NCBI GenBank assembly: GCA_029532415.1
Contig: JAQOTA010000060.1
Span: 2,356,001 to 2,420,000, forward strand
Reading direction: 5' to 3'
Source of the DNA: Marasmius tenuissimus
Lineage: Eukaryota; Basidiomycota; Agaricomycetes; Agaricales; Marasmiaceae
DNA: 64,000 nt
Shown here one piece after another: positions 45,115 through 60,756 of this stretch. How positions within the stretch are numbered: the first letter of the stretch is position 1; each line of letters starts with the position of its first letter. Below the pieces are notes generated by a model, which saw only the letters and a list, made by a program, of their open reading frames with translations, ran no database searches and was not told where the DNA came from. The translations under genes were made by a program, and so were the position numbers.

Positions 45115-45950
45115 TGTTTGCCGTGTACTTTGTCTGATTATATCCAAATGGTTGGCAATGCGTGCGCCGAAAGTCGTAGACACAAATCCGAAGGCGAAAG
45201 AGGCAAGGACCGAGTTTTGAAGCGAGGATGGTGGCTACTGTGAGAAAGGCTTTGAGACCTCCAGCGGTAAGAATGCGCCAGACTTACTCAGTGTGCCATA
45301 AAGACCGAAGTAGAAGTCATGAAGAATCACGACGCTATCTACCGACGATGTGTAGCCGCGACAAAACCCAACGACTCCGTCGGAGGCGAGCGTTTTCTTG
45401 TGAACAAGGATGAGGCCATTGAAATACCGGTCCCCACCCACTTACCCACAGTCTCTTTTGCGGGACGCGTCCGGGAATAGTAAAGAGAGTACGCATCAAC
45501 GAGGCGGCACCAGCTAACCACCCAGAGGCTATGTTCATCACTGACCACTGTAATTAACCGTCTGACTTCAACTGGTATCCAAATAAGATTTGAATAGGGT
45601 TCTGAAGTATTCCCGGTCTCCAAAAGAGACCAACGCGGGACAAAAGCTGACATCGTAGGTACAGCTACTCACTGAACGCAAAGCCCAATACTTGAGTTGG
45701 GAAGCAGAGACATTGACGACATCTTCCCTCCAAAGAGATGTGATGGCCTCACTCCGTATGGCCCGACCGAACATGCCCGGCGCCGACAGTACCTCTATCA
45801 CGCCATTGCGTCGAAGGTCGACCCTGCCCGGTCTGGTTTGCTTCAGTACATGGCTCTTGCGAGGGGAAGCCCGACTATCGTTCTGATTCTACGCCAGATG
45901 TTTGATCCTCTCAATAGGTGCGCCACTGCAGGTCTTGTCAACATGGTCAG
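45115..45950 (-). pseudogene. Decayed ADP/ATP carrier (mitochondrial carrier) copy
   Basis: Read on the minus strand, this stretch follows the mitochondrial ADP/ATP carrier in order but is broken. It shows SGAPIERIKHLA then a stop where the carrier has Gln, SLWREDVVNV, ALRS, a kept intron with GTGAGT donor, DREYFRTLFKSYLDT, NIASGWLAGAASL, a frameshift, YSLYYSRTRPAKE, another frame, RYFNGLILVHKKTLASDG, VVGFCRGYTSSVDSVVIL, DFYFGLYGTLSKSG, and finally SVLASFAFGFVSTTFGARIA. The carrier signature RRRMMM is not found. Because intron positions remain, it came from a DNA-level duplicate, not from a reverse-transcribed copy. The N-terminus is lost. The working carrier gene must lie elsewhere. Confidence 0.75.
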
Positions 45951-47234
45951 TCCATGATAGGTTCAAGGAAACGGAATGGGGTTTGAAGCGAGAGCTCACG
46001 GCTGCCACATACCCCGTCGCGAAACTCACGGCACAAAACATTCACGAACCATGGAAATCTCGCACAAGTTACCTCCGATTTGCGCTAATGTCTTGTTCTC
46101 GGTCGATTTTGGTGATTGCCACTGGCCGTGGCATGAAAAAGAGAGTATGTTTGCTCCGAAGTGGCTGGACTAGCGTAGGGCGGATGTCCTTCAGGACGTT
46201 GCTCCCGTGCGCCACGCAAAGTAATGAAAAGATGCGGGCCGGTGGCTCGTTGAGCGCTAGTAAAACAATCGCAGCTGGCCACTGGCCAATGTGGCCGGTC
46301 GATTGAAGACCCCAATCAGAGAGTCTCTCACGAGCGATGGAGTGAGTGGTCTGCAGTAACAGGGATTGCTGCTCGGTCGAAATTCAATGGGAGGACTGAG
46401 GGAAAGGCAGGCAAGATGGAGATGACGTTTACCCGTGGGAACCCCCGCCACACTCCCCATCCGAACTTCCGACCTGCGGTTTGCGCCAACTTTGCACTTT
46501 TGTTAATCGATAAATTAGGGATGAACGGGCTTGAGCTGACGTACTGGCTCGAGACTCATGCTTTTGAGCTGTTATCCCCGTTCAAACTGAGGTTCGAAAC
46601 TGATAGTTATGAAAGACTCGGATGCCAAGGCACGACCGTGGCCTAACCTCTTGGAGATCGTGCTGGTACGACTTGTCGTTTATGGACCTGCAGAGACCTC
46701 GAGTCAGTCATGATGGCTAGCTGGTAACGTGTGGAGTGCCGAATGTATCGGATTTAGCAGTAAAAATACAAGAATGCGACGCCCCGCGCGCGGCGAGGTT
46801 CGAGAACAAGTAAAGACCCATGCGGGTTATATATTGTCAGAACCTACGAACCTAGAGAATGGACAGTCCAGCAACATACATTTGACTTGAATTAGTGTTA
46901 CCTGAGTTACAGAAAAGGACTGTTCGATGAGAGATGGATGAATGACAGTTCGAGATATGAAAGATGTATGAACGTAGGAAAATGAAAAAACGCTACGTGG
47001 AACGACATAGGGACAACAACACATTAGGTTCTAAATCCTCAGAGAAACATATAAACAGGAGATGCCAGCGCGTAAAGTGGGTATGCATGGGATAGATCAG
47101 CAAAAGATAATTAATTTCCCGTAGATGCGAGGGGTAGAGAAATATGTGGGGTCGGAAATGGGAGCAGTGATCGTTCGAATCGGACACGTCCAGAAGAGTC
47201 TCTGTGATTCTCTGTGAGTCTCTCATATCGGTCA
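45951..47234. other. Gene-poor block, second part
   Basis: About 1.3 kb of sequence with no supported gene. A 134-codon plus frame (45902-46306) overlaps the carrier pseudogene on the other strand and has no motif. The last few hundred bases are probably the 3' flank of the NDR kinase gene. Confidence 0.4.
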
Positions 47235-50773
<3,539 letters not shown>

Positions 50774-52129
50774 GGATATCGAGGGCAAATCGAGGGAAAT
50801 CGAGAAGGAGTTGAATGAGATCACTGCCAGTGTCAAATGCAGTGACCCTGTATGACCGCGTATGCCCAAATTAGGTAGTCGTGGGAATAATGCGACACAT
50901 CCACGTGCTCGAGGAGTAACAACCGGACAGCCGGCAACAACCGTACGAGACCAATGCGGTCACGGTCCGGACGACTCACGAGCATGTTTCTGCAGCATTG
51001 AAGTTGGCTTGAACCCTGCAACCCGAGCTGGCAGATGTCTGCAAGTCCGAGCCAGGTTCGTGCCCGTTTAGCAGTTCGCTTTTCCGATCTACACTTGCCA
51101 CGTTTGGTGAAGCCCGGTTCGAAACAGTGCCTTCCGCTGACTGACCTTGTTTCCGTGTCGGGTCGGTCGTATCCAGTGGGCGGCCTCAACAAGCGCGAAG
51201 CGTGCTGATCATCCATAGCCACCAATCTCAGATGGAATCGCAGCCTTTTTCCCCGGTGCGTCTTCCTGAGCCCCGTTTCAAAGGCTACCAAGCATGCTTG
51301 CTGAGTCCGAGTCTCTCGATCTTCCCTCACCCGTACGTACCCTCTCTGCATGCCACCAGATCTTCACTCTCTTTCGATGAGAAGATTCCCGCAGGTCGGA
51401 AACAACTCGCGAGAAACCAGGCTTACCACTAGGAGACAACCCAACCTTTAATTCCAGCCCCTCGGCAACACAAAAATCTCGACACGAGGCTTTAATTTCC
51501 CAATTCGCGCAATAGGAAAAGAATGTCATTGTATTGCCCGGTATTATGGGATAGATGACTTCAATTGTTTTCATGTGTAGTTGAAAGTTCCGGCTTGCTC
51601 GTAAATCTTCAGATCAGCTTGATTGCTGGTCACCCTGGCCGACCTTCTTTGAACCAACAATAACCCGATCTCTCTCTCGTCATTTCTTCTTTCGGTCTTT
51701 CTTCTGTCGAGCCTCTTAAACATTTGAGATTCAGAAGATTTTCGCACCCTCCGCGCCTCCCGTCTTGCACCTCACTCGTGTCTCTTTACCCTTTCCCTGC
51801 AACGCTACAGCCGCCCACCACCCCACCTCGTGCATTCTGCGCCTTCGGTGTACATGCATTCCTCGTTTACCGCTTGTTCCTGATTACCTCTGTTTCCGGC
51901 ATCGCCATATTGCTGTCAGACTGTTGTGATTTGCTGAGGCTGTCTTTGCACCTTCAGCCAGTTGCCTTGTTTGCGAACGACTCATCACCGACACGCGTTT
52001 ACCTGGAATATATATTCAGCACCCTCCCAGCTGAACATTCCCATATCCCATTCCATTAATCCCATTACCCATTTACCACCCTTTCGTCTTCTTCACTCCG
52101 CCCCTTCTCTCTACGACTATTTCATTACT
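50774..52129. promoter_or_regulatory. Long intergenic region between NDR kinase and homeobox genes
   Basis: A 1.36-kb gap between divergent genes, the longest promoter region around two regulators in this window. From about 51660 it is strongly pyrimidine-rich on plus (ctctctctcgtcatttcttc and onward), as in fungal core promoters and leaders. Several ATGs precede the homeobox start, including one opening a 111-codon frame at 51724, so upstream open frames may limit its translation. A 172-codon minus frame (50833-51351) has no motif. Confidence 0.5.
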
Positions 52130-53524
52130 ATGTCAAATCCAAGAGACGATCATTACTACCACCCTGCTACAACCTCCAAGTCAAGCAAAACGCCTCCAGT
52201 AGGGGAGTCGCAAAGTAGCAGCGCTTTTTTTCAGACTGGACAGGGTGGGCGAACTGTGCTCCCTCCTCTTTCTTCCGCTTTTCCAACCTCACATTTTCCA
52301 GGTCTGTTTTTCCTCGGTGTTTAAATTCCACACCACGCTCAACACTTCTTTTGGATCTTCGCCCTTATGTTTACAGCGCCAGTCTCATCGTTTTCCAACC
52401 AGTATGCACAACCACGATCTAGCCCAAGTCGTTACGACTGCACTCCACCGGTCTACCAGCAGTGGGTCCCCTCCGCTAACAATCGTAAGCGACCGCAACT
52501 TCTTGATGCCCCCCACTGATGAATCATTTTACCGTATGTCCGCCACTAGCCGCTTCGACCCCATTAACAACATCCTTCGGATATTACGACACACACGACA
52601 GTCGATACGCGACACAAGACTATTATTCAACATACTCCTCTACATCCCGACCGACGGTCACTTCATCTGATGCCCCTGTCGCGGGTTCTAGAAAACTACC
52701 TCCTCTAAATACCTCCCCCACTCCTGGTAGTCGGGACGAGAGATGGAACTCCACATCATATCAACAAAGTGGTTTCGCCCCAATACCTGGATCGGACGTT
52801 CGCCCATCGTCTAATTCGTCTTACTCCACTTCTTATGGGCCGTATAACACTTCCACCTCCTCTGCAAGTGCATTCAACTATGACATTCCTTTGGACGGCA
52901 GAAGCCCACATATCCCCCATTCATTCACTCCAAACCAGAGTGCCTCCCCACAGCTGTCCCATCCGTCGTATTCGCCACCCCCTGTATCGCCCACCACCGC
53001 CACTGCGGAGGAACCTACCATAAAGAAAAAAAGAAAGCGCGCCGATGCCCAACAGCTCAAAATTCTGAATGAGACTTACGCGCGGACCCCGTTTCCATCG
53101 ACAGAGGAACGCCTAGCTTTGGCCAAGTTGTTGGACATGTCGGCAAGAAGTGTTCAGATCTGGTGCGTCTCCCGAACTTGAATGTGGTCCTCCTCTGACA
53201 CTCTCTCCTTTGACGTCGGGGAACTTTCCCGTCAGGTTCCAGAATAAACGACAGTCAATGCGACAAACGAGGCAAACGTCCACTAGCGCGATGTCTCAAT
53301 CACACCAAGGTTATACCCTCACTTCACAGAATGATCTAGTGGGCGAGGACTCAATACGCACTGGTGGATACGAACCGTCAGGGGGACAAACCCACGTCCC
53401 TCGTTCAACACAGGATATTCATCTATCTCCATCACTGACATCCTCTCACCGCCGCCCCTTTACACGACCGCAGGAGGGTGTTTCCGTCGATAGTCGTAAA
53501 CCCTGGCAAGGACGGAGCTATTAG
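52130..53524 (+). CDS. Homeobox transcription factor
   Basis: A DNA-binding regulator with one homeodomain, encoded around 53025-53270. The helix 1-2 part reads KKKRKRADAQQLKILNETYA then FPSTEERLALAKLLDMS. Helix 3 is SARSVQIWFQNKRQS, with the invariant W-F-x-N-x-R set. The codon for that Trp is split by an intron (53163-53235). The N-terminal exons (from MSNPRDDHYYHPATTS) are rich in Ser, Pro and Tyr and look disordered. The tail is also Ser/Thr-rich and ends SRKPWQGRSY. The homeodomain is of the ordinary 60-residue kind, unlike the TALE mating-type HD1 proteins. Some fungal homeobox factors act in fruiting, but no orthologue is claimed here. Confidence 0.88.
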
Positions 53525-54043
53525 ATTCCCCACAGAGCTCGCAGAGAGTCCGCAAATGATCTTGAAGGCTATTATTTTTCTATTGCTATTGTACCCTTAT
53601 TTTTCATTTCCCTCGCTACATACTCATTACAGTATCATAGTTGTAGATCGGACTCTTGTTAATTAATTTGTGCACTTTAGTTGTCTACTTTGGTTTATGA
53701 TCTTATCTATTCTCACGTATAGAAGATCAGTTGTACTTGCTTCTCAGGAATAAGACTGTGTCATTTCTGTGCTATTCCGTTGCCTCCATATTTACATTCG
53801 TCCCTGGAACCACGATGTCGGTGACTGTGCTTGTGTTCGTTTTTAAATTGTGATGTCTAAGTTTCTCGGCTAAAACAAGAAGTTGATCAAAGCCAACATA
53901 TATCGCCTAAACTGTGAACAATCGATAAGCCACATCGGGGCAAAGCCGTGCATAGTCGAAGCATGTTCAGCGGCAGGCCGCCGGATGCAGTATCACTTGA
54001 ATAAGTTACACAAAGAAACATATCTCCTGTTACGTATCCCGTT
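53525..54043. other. Spacer between convergent homeobox and AA9 genes
   Basis: This 519-bp AT-rich stretch lies between two 3' ends and should hold both untranslated tails. Short frames occur but none is supported. Confidence 0.45.
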
Positions 54044-55408
54044 CTACACAATCCGTCTTCTCGAAGTAAGTCGACAGTGTCCTCTCCCAGCTCTCGTGTC
54101 ATGATTCAGGGGTCTGTCACCTCCGCCAGATGGCGTCCTCGTTGTAGCAGGCACCCCTGCCGTTCCTGCCGTTGTTGACGACGGAGTCTTTGTTGCTGTG
54201 TAAGGTGGATTTGAGTTGTCCAGGGAGACCGGTGGTGGTCCGGGGATAGTGAAAGATCCAAAGTTGCTGTATATATTGGGAAATGCGACTTTGTCGTAGA
54301 GTCCCGGTATGGAAACGAGATCCCCCTCAGATGGATAGCCCTGGCCATTTCCCTTGACGTTCAATTGCCTCAGGGAAGAGTGATGTCAGCCTCTTCTGCA
54401 GTTCAAAAGCTGCGCTAAGACTTACACACAACTGGGGTAGTACTGGGGAGGATTGGAGTGCAGCGCGATGCTATCGTGATACCAAGCTGAATCCGACCAC
54501 GTCGCACGACGAAAACGTTCCACTCACATTTCATTTCTCATAAGCTGTGGCGGGATGCAGTCTATCAGCACAGAAACAAAAAGCAGGTGGCTCCAAGTGG
54601 TCTTAAGACTCACATACTGGCCCGGAGCTAGGGACGCCGGAATGGTTGACCTCCACGAGTTATCATCTGTACATCGAGCACGGAAGTTACGAGAGTCCTG
54701 TGCCACGGGGATCTGCTTGATCAAGGGACTTACCCATCCGAAGCTTATCTGCTGCCCACAATTTGGTCTCCTCATCATAGCCGCCGGCGTCCAATTTGAA
54801 CCACTTGGCGCCGGTGACTGAGAATGAAGCGCAGTCCCCGTTGCAAGATGTCATATATGTGGACACAGGTCCTTGATGATCTAAAGGGAAAAAGGTTCGA
54901 GCGTCTCAATCGTGCAACCCCATAAGGATAGTAGGATTGCACCTACCTGACGGCCACTATCCACAAGTTCGCCGGGTCAGCATTACATCCCTCCTCCGAG
55001 TCAAGAGTAGGTTGAACATACGTAGCCCCATTGAAATACGACAGTGGATCCCGCGTTTACCTCAGCGATCGCAGTCCCGTTCCCTGTGTTCCCGTCGTGG
55101 TGGCATGGGAGGTCAGGGTCAGTCGTTGAAACTGCAGAATCCGCGGACTCGTAAAACAGAAGGCGACAGCGAAACGAGCGGTACGTACCGGGGCCATCGC
55201 TCTGAATCCTGCGAACCACCCTGGAGGGCAGTGGGACGAGATACGGATCGCTGAAAGGATTCCAACCCGTATATTCCTGTCCGTCGATCACAACAGTGTG
55301 CACAAAACCATGACCTAGCACTGAAGGAATGCACCCGAATAAGGATAGAAAGATGGATAAATAGAAGACAGTCGGGAAAGAAATCGGACAAGTGAAATTT
55401 TTCGACAT
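54044..55408 (-). CDS. AA9 lytic polysaccharide monooxygenase
   Basis: This secreted copper enzyme should cleave cellulose or related glucans by oxidation. A signal peptide (FYLSIFLSLFGCIPSVLG) leads directly to the N-terminal His of HGFVHTVVIDGQEYTGW, the first copper ligand. Then come DPDLPCHHDGNTG, AEVNAGSTVVFQWGY, a 10-nt microexon (54956-54947) giving WPS, and DHQGPVSTYMTSCNGDC with the second copper His. The C-terminal part reads STIPASLAPGQY, LMRNEIIALHSN, PPQYYPSC and QLNVKGNGQGYPSEG. The axial Tyr and its partner Gln are in QYYPSC. The usual RHE of the second sphere reads RNE here. A Ser/Thr-rich tail without a cellulose-binding module ends the protein. Confidence 0.9.
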
Positions 55409-55675
55409 GAGAAGTTCAAGGTCTGATGGTGGTGAGTAAATTTAGGAGGAGCTTTTACTCACGAAGCGTCTTTAAACAAATGCTGGCATGCCTGCGCAAC
55501 GTTTGACTGGGAGGGAAACACAAGGACTGTTGCGCAACGTGGGGGCAATGAGGCTATCGATTTGAACTCATGATCAACGCATCAAAAACACAACCCTCCA
55601 CGCCCCTACTGGGCTATTGTTGATGTATAATGGAATCGATCGAGGGCATTATAACAGAAGAATATATTGATTCAA

Positions 55676-58600
55676 CTAGTCACTGTCAGTGTCTTCGGGC
55701 TTAGCACCGCCATGGGTCAGCCAGTGCAGCTTCCTCAGACGTCGACGTTCCTCTTGCGCCTTGACCTGATTGCGAGTCAACTTTTTCTTCTTCTTCACGA
55801 GCGGGGTAGAAGTCCCCGTGGCACCCGCGTTTTCTTCAGCACCACTTCCGGCCGGGGTAGCGTTCGTAGATGCGGCGGGGGAAGCATACCTCGACCGGAC
55901 CGGCGTATTCGCACCGCTACCCTTCTTGTCCAGGAAGGCGTCGTCTATAGTCGTAGCTTTGCCCTTGTGCGTCATGCGTCCGGCTTCTATGTGCCATATC
56001 TCAGGGCCTGCGTGCAAGTAGCGTGTTCAGAATTGAATAAATCCACGCAAAAAAAAAGCCGAAACGCACACAAGGCGGAGACAAATTCTTGGTTGTGTGA
56101 GATGATCACTACCGCACCAGCCCAGTCACGGATCGCGACGGCCAGCCCACCGAGGGCCTCACGATCCAAGAAGTTGCTCGGCTCGTCCAATACACAAATC
56201 TGGAGGGCTGTAAGACGCAAGGCTCGGAAGATGAAGATGCGAAGCGAACCTGAGGATTATTCCAGAGACAGGCTGCTATCACAAGTTTAATTTTCTGGCC
56301 TGGTGGGCGGCAAGTTAACGCTTCAGCTAGTGACGTGTGGGACTATACACGAACCACCGGAAAGTCCTGAGATCTCGTTGTATTGCGCGATGTCACCATC
56401 GAGCCCAATGTCTTCGAGATGTTTCCGAACAAGGTGAGCCGATGTATCCCTCGACCCAGCGCCTTCTCTGGACGACTCAAGGTCGTCGAATTGTTGAACG
56501 AGTTTGGTGAAACCCTTCTCGATTAGTTGTTCTCGAGGAACCCAAGTATTAAACTTATGATCGAGTCCACGCCACTTAATTTCGTATTGGAAGGACTTCT
56601 TCAGCTTTTGACGACCCATGATGATCTAAAATGCCAGATACGTCAGGTAATGTTTATCCGTTTCATTAAGTGATTTGGAGATTGTCGTACCTCAACTTTG
56701 CGCTTTGCCCCGTTTTTTCCCACCCACTCTTGGTCCATCACTTTCCGCTCTTCCTCAGTTAGGACACGTGTCGCTTTCTCCAATATTTCACCTACCCGCA
56801 AGAAGTTAATAATAGTGCTTCTCAAATGATAAGAATACATACGATCGTGTCCATCTTGGAATCGCCATTGGATATAACCTATAGGTGTTTTTTCGAGATG
56901 TCGTTCTGCGAACACGAGCGTTAATGGCGGCTGTAAATTGAAGCAATCGACGTACCGATGTGGTGTGTAGCGTGTTGGGAGACATACCCGACCCGGAGAG
57001 ATGGATGTTTGTATACAGTGCCTTCTTGAGGCACGGTCTCACCCTTTGAATTCGTTAGAAACCATACGACGAAGTTCATCCAGGTCACTTACTGTCAGCA
57101 GCTTGATAAGAGTGGATTTTCCTGCTCCATTAGGTCCCACAACTCCGACTCGACTGTGTTGAGGGGGGGAGGGTGAGAATGTGAACAAGAATATGTAGAA
57201 CGGGCTAACCTTGACAAGGAAAGTGCGCAGCTGACATTAAAAAGACTAGGGGTACTACGGCCGGGGTAGGTGAAGGTGCAGTTACCCATTTTCAAGATGG
57301 CGCGTGTATTACTTCTGACACCCATCAAAGAGCCTGGTGGCGGGAATGCAAACTTGACGGATGTTGCAGCCAGCGTGTAGTATGATTTCGCCTCTGGATG
57401 GTGCTCTACGAACGTGGACAGATTGCCTGGGTAGTACACGAGCTGGAGGGGATGCGATAAGTATATTGATTCACTCGCTAACAAAGCATGCTGACCTTCT
57501 TGCTCTCATAGTGTATAATGTCGGTTGTGACATTGTCCAAGAAGCTGAAAGTGAGTCAGGACGAAACCAAATTGGCAAGGAAGAGAGACGAGTACCCTGA
57601 GTCGTGACTGACAATCAGGCAAGTGACATTTTTATGGGCAATGAGGTATTGTTCCAGCCACTTGACTGATGCTTTATCCAGCTGAAAAGACACTTGGACA
57701 TTACAACAAGGCAATCGATACCCTCCTTGACACTCACATGATTCGTAGGCTGTTCATAGGCTGTCAGTGACGCCGAAATGCTCCAAGCAATATGTGGCTA
57801 ACCTCGTCCAGTAAAAGCAGATCTGCGTTGTAGAGCATAGCACGGGCGAGCTCCAACTTCATCTTCCATCCACCTGACAAACCACCGACAGTTTCGGCCT
57901 GTCGTGTGTCATCGAACCCAACCTCAAGGAGCTGGTCTCGTATTTTCGAGCGGGACACACCCGCCAGGGCCTTGTCTAGATGAAGCAGGTAAGCATCCAC
58001 CTTGTATATGTGTAATATTGTTTCCACTCGCCTGCAGCGATAAAGTCGAGCACGGAAAGCGACGCATCTTCTCCTTGGAGTGAATGCTCCACCATCACAC
58101 AACGTAGTTGATCCTGCGGGGGGAAGTTCTCTACTTTTCCGTCGCGCAATTGTCGCATGAGTGTGGACTTCCCAGATCCGTTGGTGCCCAAAATACCGTA
58201 GCGACGCCCTCTGATGAGCCGAAGTGTGGTATGGGACAACAGGAGAAGGGCCCCGTATGCCAGTGAAAAGAGAGTGTCGCACAAGACCTCTCCTTCTTCG
58301 TCCGAGCCGTTAACAACAACTCCATGCTTTGCCTAGATGACGACGAGGAGGGTCAGTCACAGGCGTATACGAACGATACAAAAGTCAATGTCTTACTTTA
58401 TCAACTGCCAATAGGTGCGAACGAACTGCCTCCGCAAATGTGGTTGCGCCGTCATCTTTCGACCAAGGCTTCATGTAAACACCGACACAACGATTCCAGA
58501 TATCTTTGTCGTAAAATCTACGATTGTGTACGAGATCGGCAACCAGGGAGGCTTGATAGCGCAACGAACGGGCCAGCTGGCTATACTTGGGCTTGTAAGG

Positions 58601-59911
58601 CCCATTGGCTGACGAGGTGGCTGGATCCCTAAGCTCTTCAGGAAGTAGAGTCAGCAGTGTGCCTTCAGCCTCCTTCATTTCGCCCTCGACATCACGGGGC
58701 GTCACTGGGGGGCCATTTCGGGATGCTCCTGCTTTCATCAGAGTTTCTAGGGCGGTGTTCGCGAATGCCCGAACCTAGAAGCGAGATGGCGGGATTTCGT
58801 GAACCATATGTCATACCGTAAATGCCTAGAACTCACCTCGGGGAAAGATGCACCCTGAGCAATTTTGTCTGTTCCTTCAACGAGGGGACTGAGATAGAGA
58901 GCAGCGACATTGGGGTCTCGAACAAGTTTGACTAAGTTGTCTATCACAACTACGGTTCTTCGTTGGACTTCCATGCTTCGATCGTTTAGAGCACGAATGA
59001 GGAGGGGAACGAGAACTGCCAATGCCGGGGCCGTAACCTCTGCCACAAATGTCGTCGAGGACAAGGCCTTGATGCAAGCCGGCACGGAGTCCGGATTAGA
59101 CATACACTTCACGAGAGTCGGGATGTGCTGGGTAAGATCTGGGTTGGCTAAGGTGTCGCATAATGAGGTGGCGCATTTGATGGCCGCAGATGAAACCTGC
59201 AATGATTGATGAGCAAGTTGCGTTAGGCTTGAGAGTGGCCCTGTACCTCGGACTTGGTATCGTGCATGGCATTCTCAACTTTGGGTAAAATCTGGCCAAG
59301 TTCAGCAGCCACCTGTTCTTTGGCCGATGCAGCGAAGGTTCGCATCGAGTCCAGTGCTCCTACTTTGCTCTTCCATTTACCGTCCTCCACTACGCTGGTC
59401 AGGCTGTCGAACACAACCCGGGTCGCTTCAGGAGGGAAGAGTTTGATGATCGCCTTCACTGCGGCGGTAGCAGCGATGCGGACGACATCTCCTTTGTCCA
59501 TGTAGAGATCGAAAAGTGTGGGAAGCGAGGGGAGAAGTAACGGTGCAGCAGGAGGACCCAGGATGTTGGCGAAAGATTGGAATGCAATGGCCGCGGATTC
59601 CCTCTCATATCCGGATTTTTTGTTTGTAGCGAACAAGTGCAGGGATTGGATAACGTTGCCGTCTCTGGAAGTTATGTTTTAGACCAAATATCAGACAATG
59701 AAATAGAACCTCTTACTCTAGGCTTTGAAGGCCGTTTTTTGACACTTGACGCGCGATCTTGTCTGCAGCACCTTTGGCATCTGTTTGTCGTGTCAATCAG
59801 TAATAACTCTGGAATGAGGGAGTACATCGAGGGCCCACCTGGTGCTGTAGGTGCAGCGCGGAGTTCTTCAAAAAGAGGTGCGAATTGCGTGTTGTCGATT
59901 CCGGCGGTCAT
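55676..59911 (-). CDS. Translation elongation factor 3 (ABCF ATPase)
   Basis: eEF3 is the fungal third elongation factor; it helps release E-site tRNA and drives late translocation with ATP. The start is MTAGIDNTQFAPLFEELRAA at 59911. The N-terminal third is HEAT repeats (AAATAAVKAIIKLFPPE, LVPLLIRALNDRSMEVQRRT), followed by a four-helix part. The first ABC domain shows GILGTNGSGKSTLMRQLRD and GGLSGGWKMKLELARAMLYN. The second shows GVVGPNGAGKSTLIKLLT, then a chromodomain-like insert (FQYEIKWRGLDHKFNTWVPR), NEISGLSGG, and LDEPSNFLDREALGGL. The basic C-terminus (KKKKKLTRNQVKAQEERRRL) is typical. No Asn/Gln-rich prion region precedes it, which argues against New1. The usual PTNFLD reads PSNFLD. 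Confidence 0.95.
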
Positions 59912-60756
59912 TGTTGTTTTGTTCGTTGAACTTCTATGGGGTATCGATATGAAGATTGAAAGAGCGATCAAGTTGCTGATGATACAGGTCTAGGATGAAA
60001 GTCTAACGGTAAGAATACAGTGAAGCAAGATGGTGCTGCCAGCGATACAAAGTCGAGGGCGCAGCGGGCAGTCCGAATAGCTGACTGAGCGCTGAGCGCC
60101 AAGTGGAGGGAAGAAAGAAAAAAACTTGCGTTACGTAATGACCCTTGACAACATGAGGGGCGCTTCTGTGTGGCGGTACTAGCGCCTGTTTGATGCGCTT
60201 TGAAATTTGATGGCTGACGACTGTTGTCAGTGGCGCCCACAGGTCCACTTGTCTTACCACCACCGTATTGTAGCTATGCCCTCCATTGCAATTGTCAAGA
60301 AAAACTCTGGCGGACTTTACTACTCCTCCTCAGGTTCTCGGTGTCACTTTTAGCTCTCTCAACGGGCTCGTTCAATAACCCACGAGGCTTGAAGCCGTCC
60401 TGCTCCAATCATTGAGTATCAACGAGCTGCTGACAAGTCCTCAGATCTTGCCAACTGAAAAGTTGTTTGGCGACATGTTGCTAGCTTTCCGTGATACCCC
60501 ATCATTTTACTCCCAATTGGACTCTCCAAATCCGAGCCCTCAATTGCATATAATTTATGGTGTTTCAGTAGACTCCGGTGCGTAATGGCCCCAATCGCGA
60601 CTCCACTCTGCCTCTACATATTGCAGTATTTGAGCTTTTATGGACGCGCTCTGTAACCTCTACCTTTACCCGCTCTTTGCATTTCCATTGGTGTAAAGTT
60701 TCCCTGTGTGCTGTCCTATCATCTCGACTCATCTCGGTCAAGTACTGGCAGTGCCA
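59912..60756. promoter_or_regulatory. Divergent upstream region, eEF3 and membrane protein gene
   Basis: An 845-bp gap between two divergent start codons. Short frames occur on both strands with no motif. A strong promoter for eEF3 is expected in its left part. Confidence 0.4.

Noticed and set aside
46400..46650. Plus frame near 46416 as a gene
   Set aside because: Only 76 codons, no motif and no splice partner.
50833..51351. 172-codon minus-strand frame upstream of the NDR kinase
   Set aside because: It overlaps the 5' flank of the kinase, has no motif and lacks a typical amino acid pattern.
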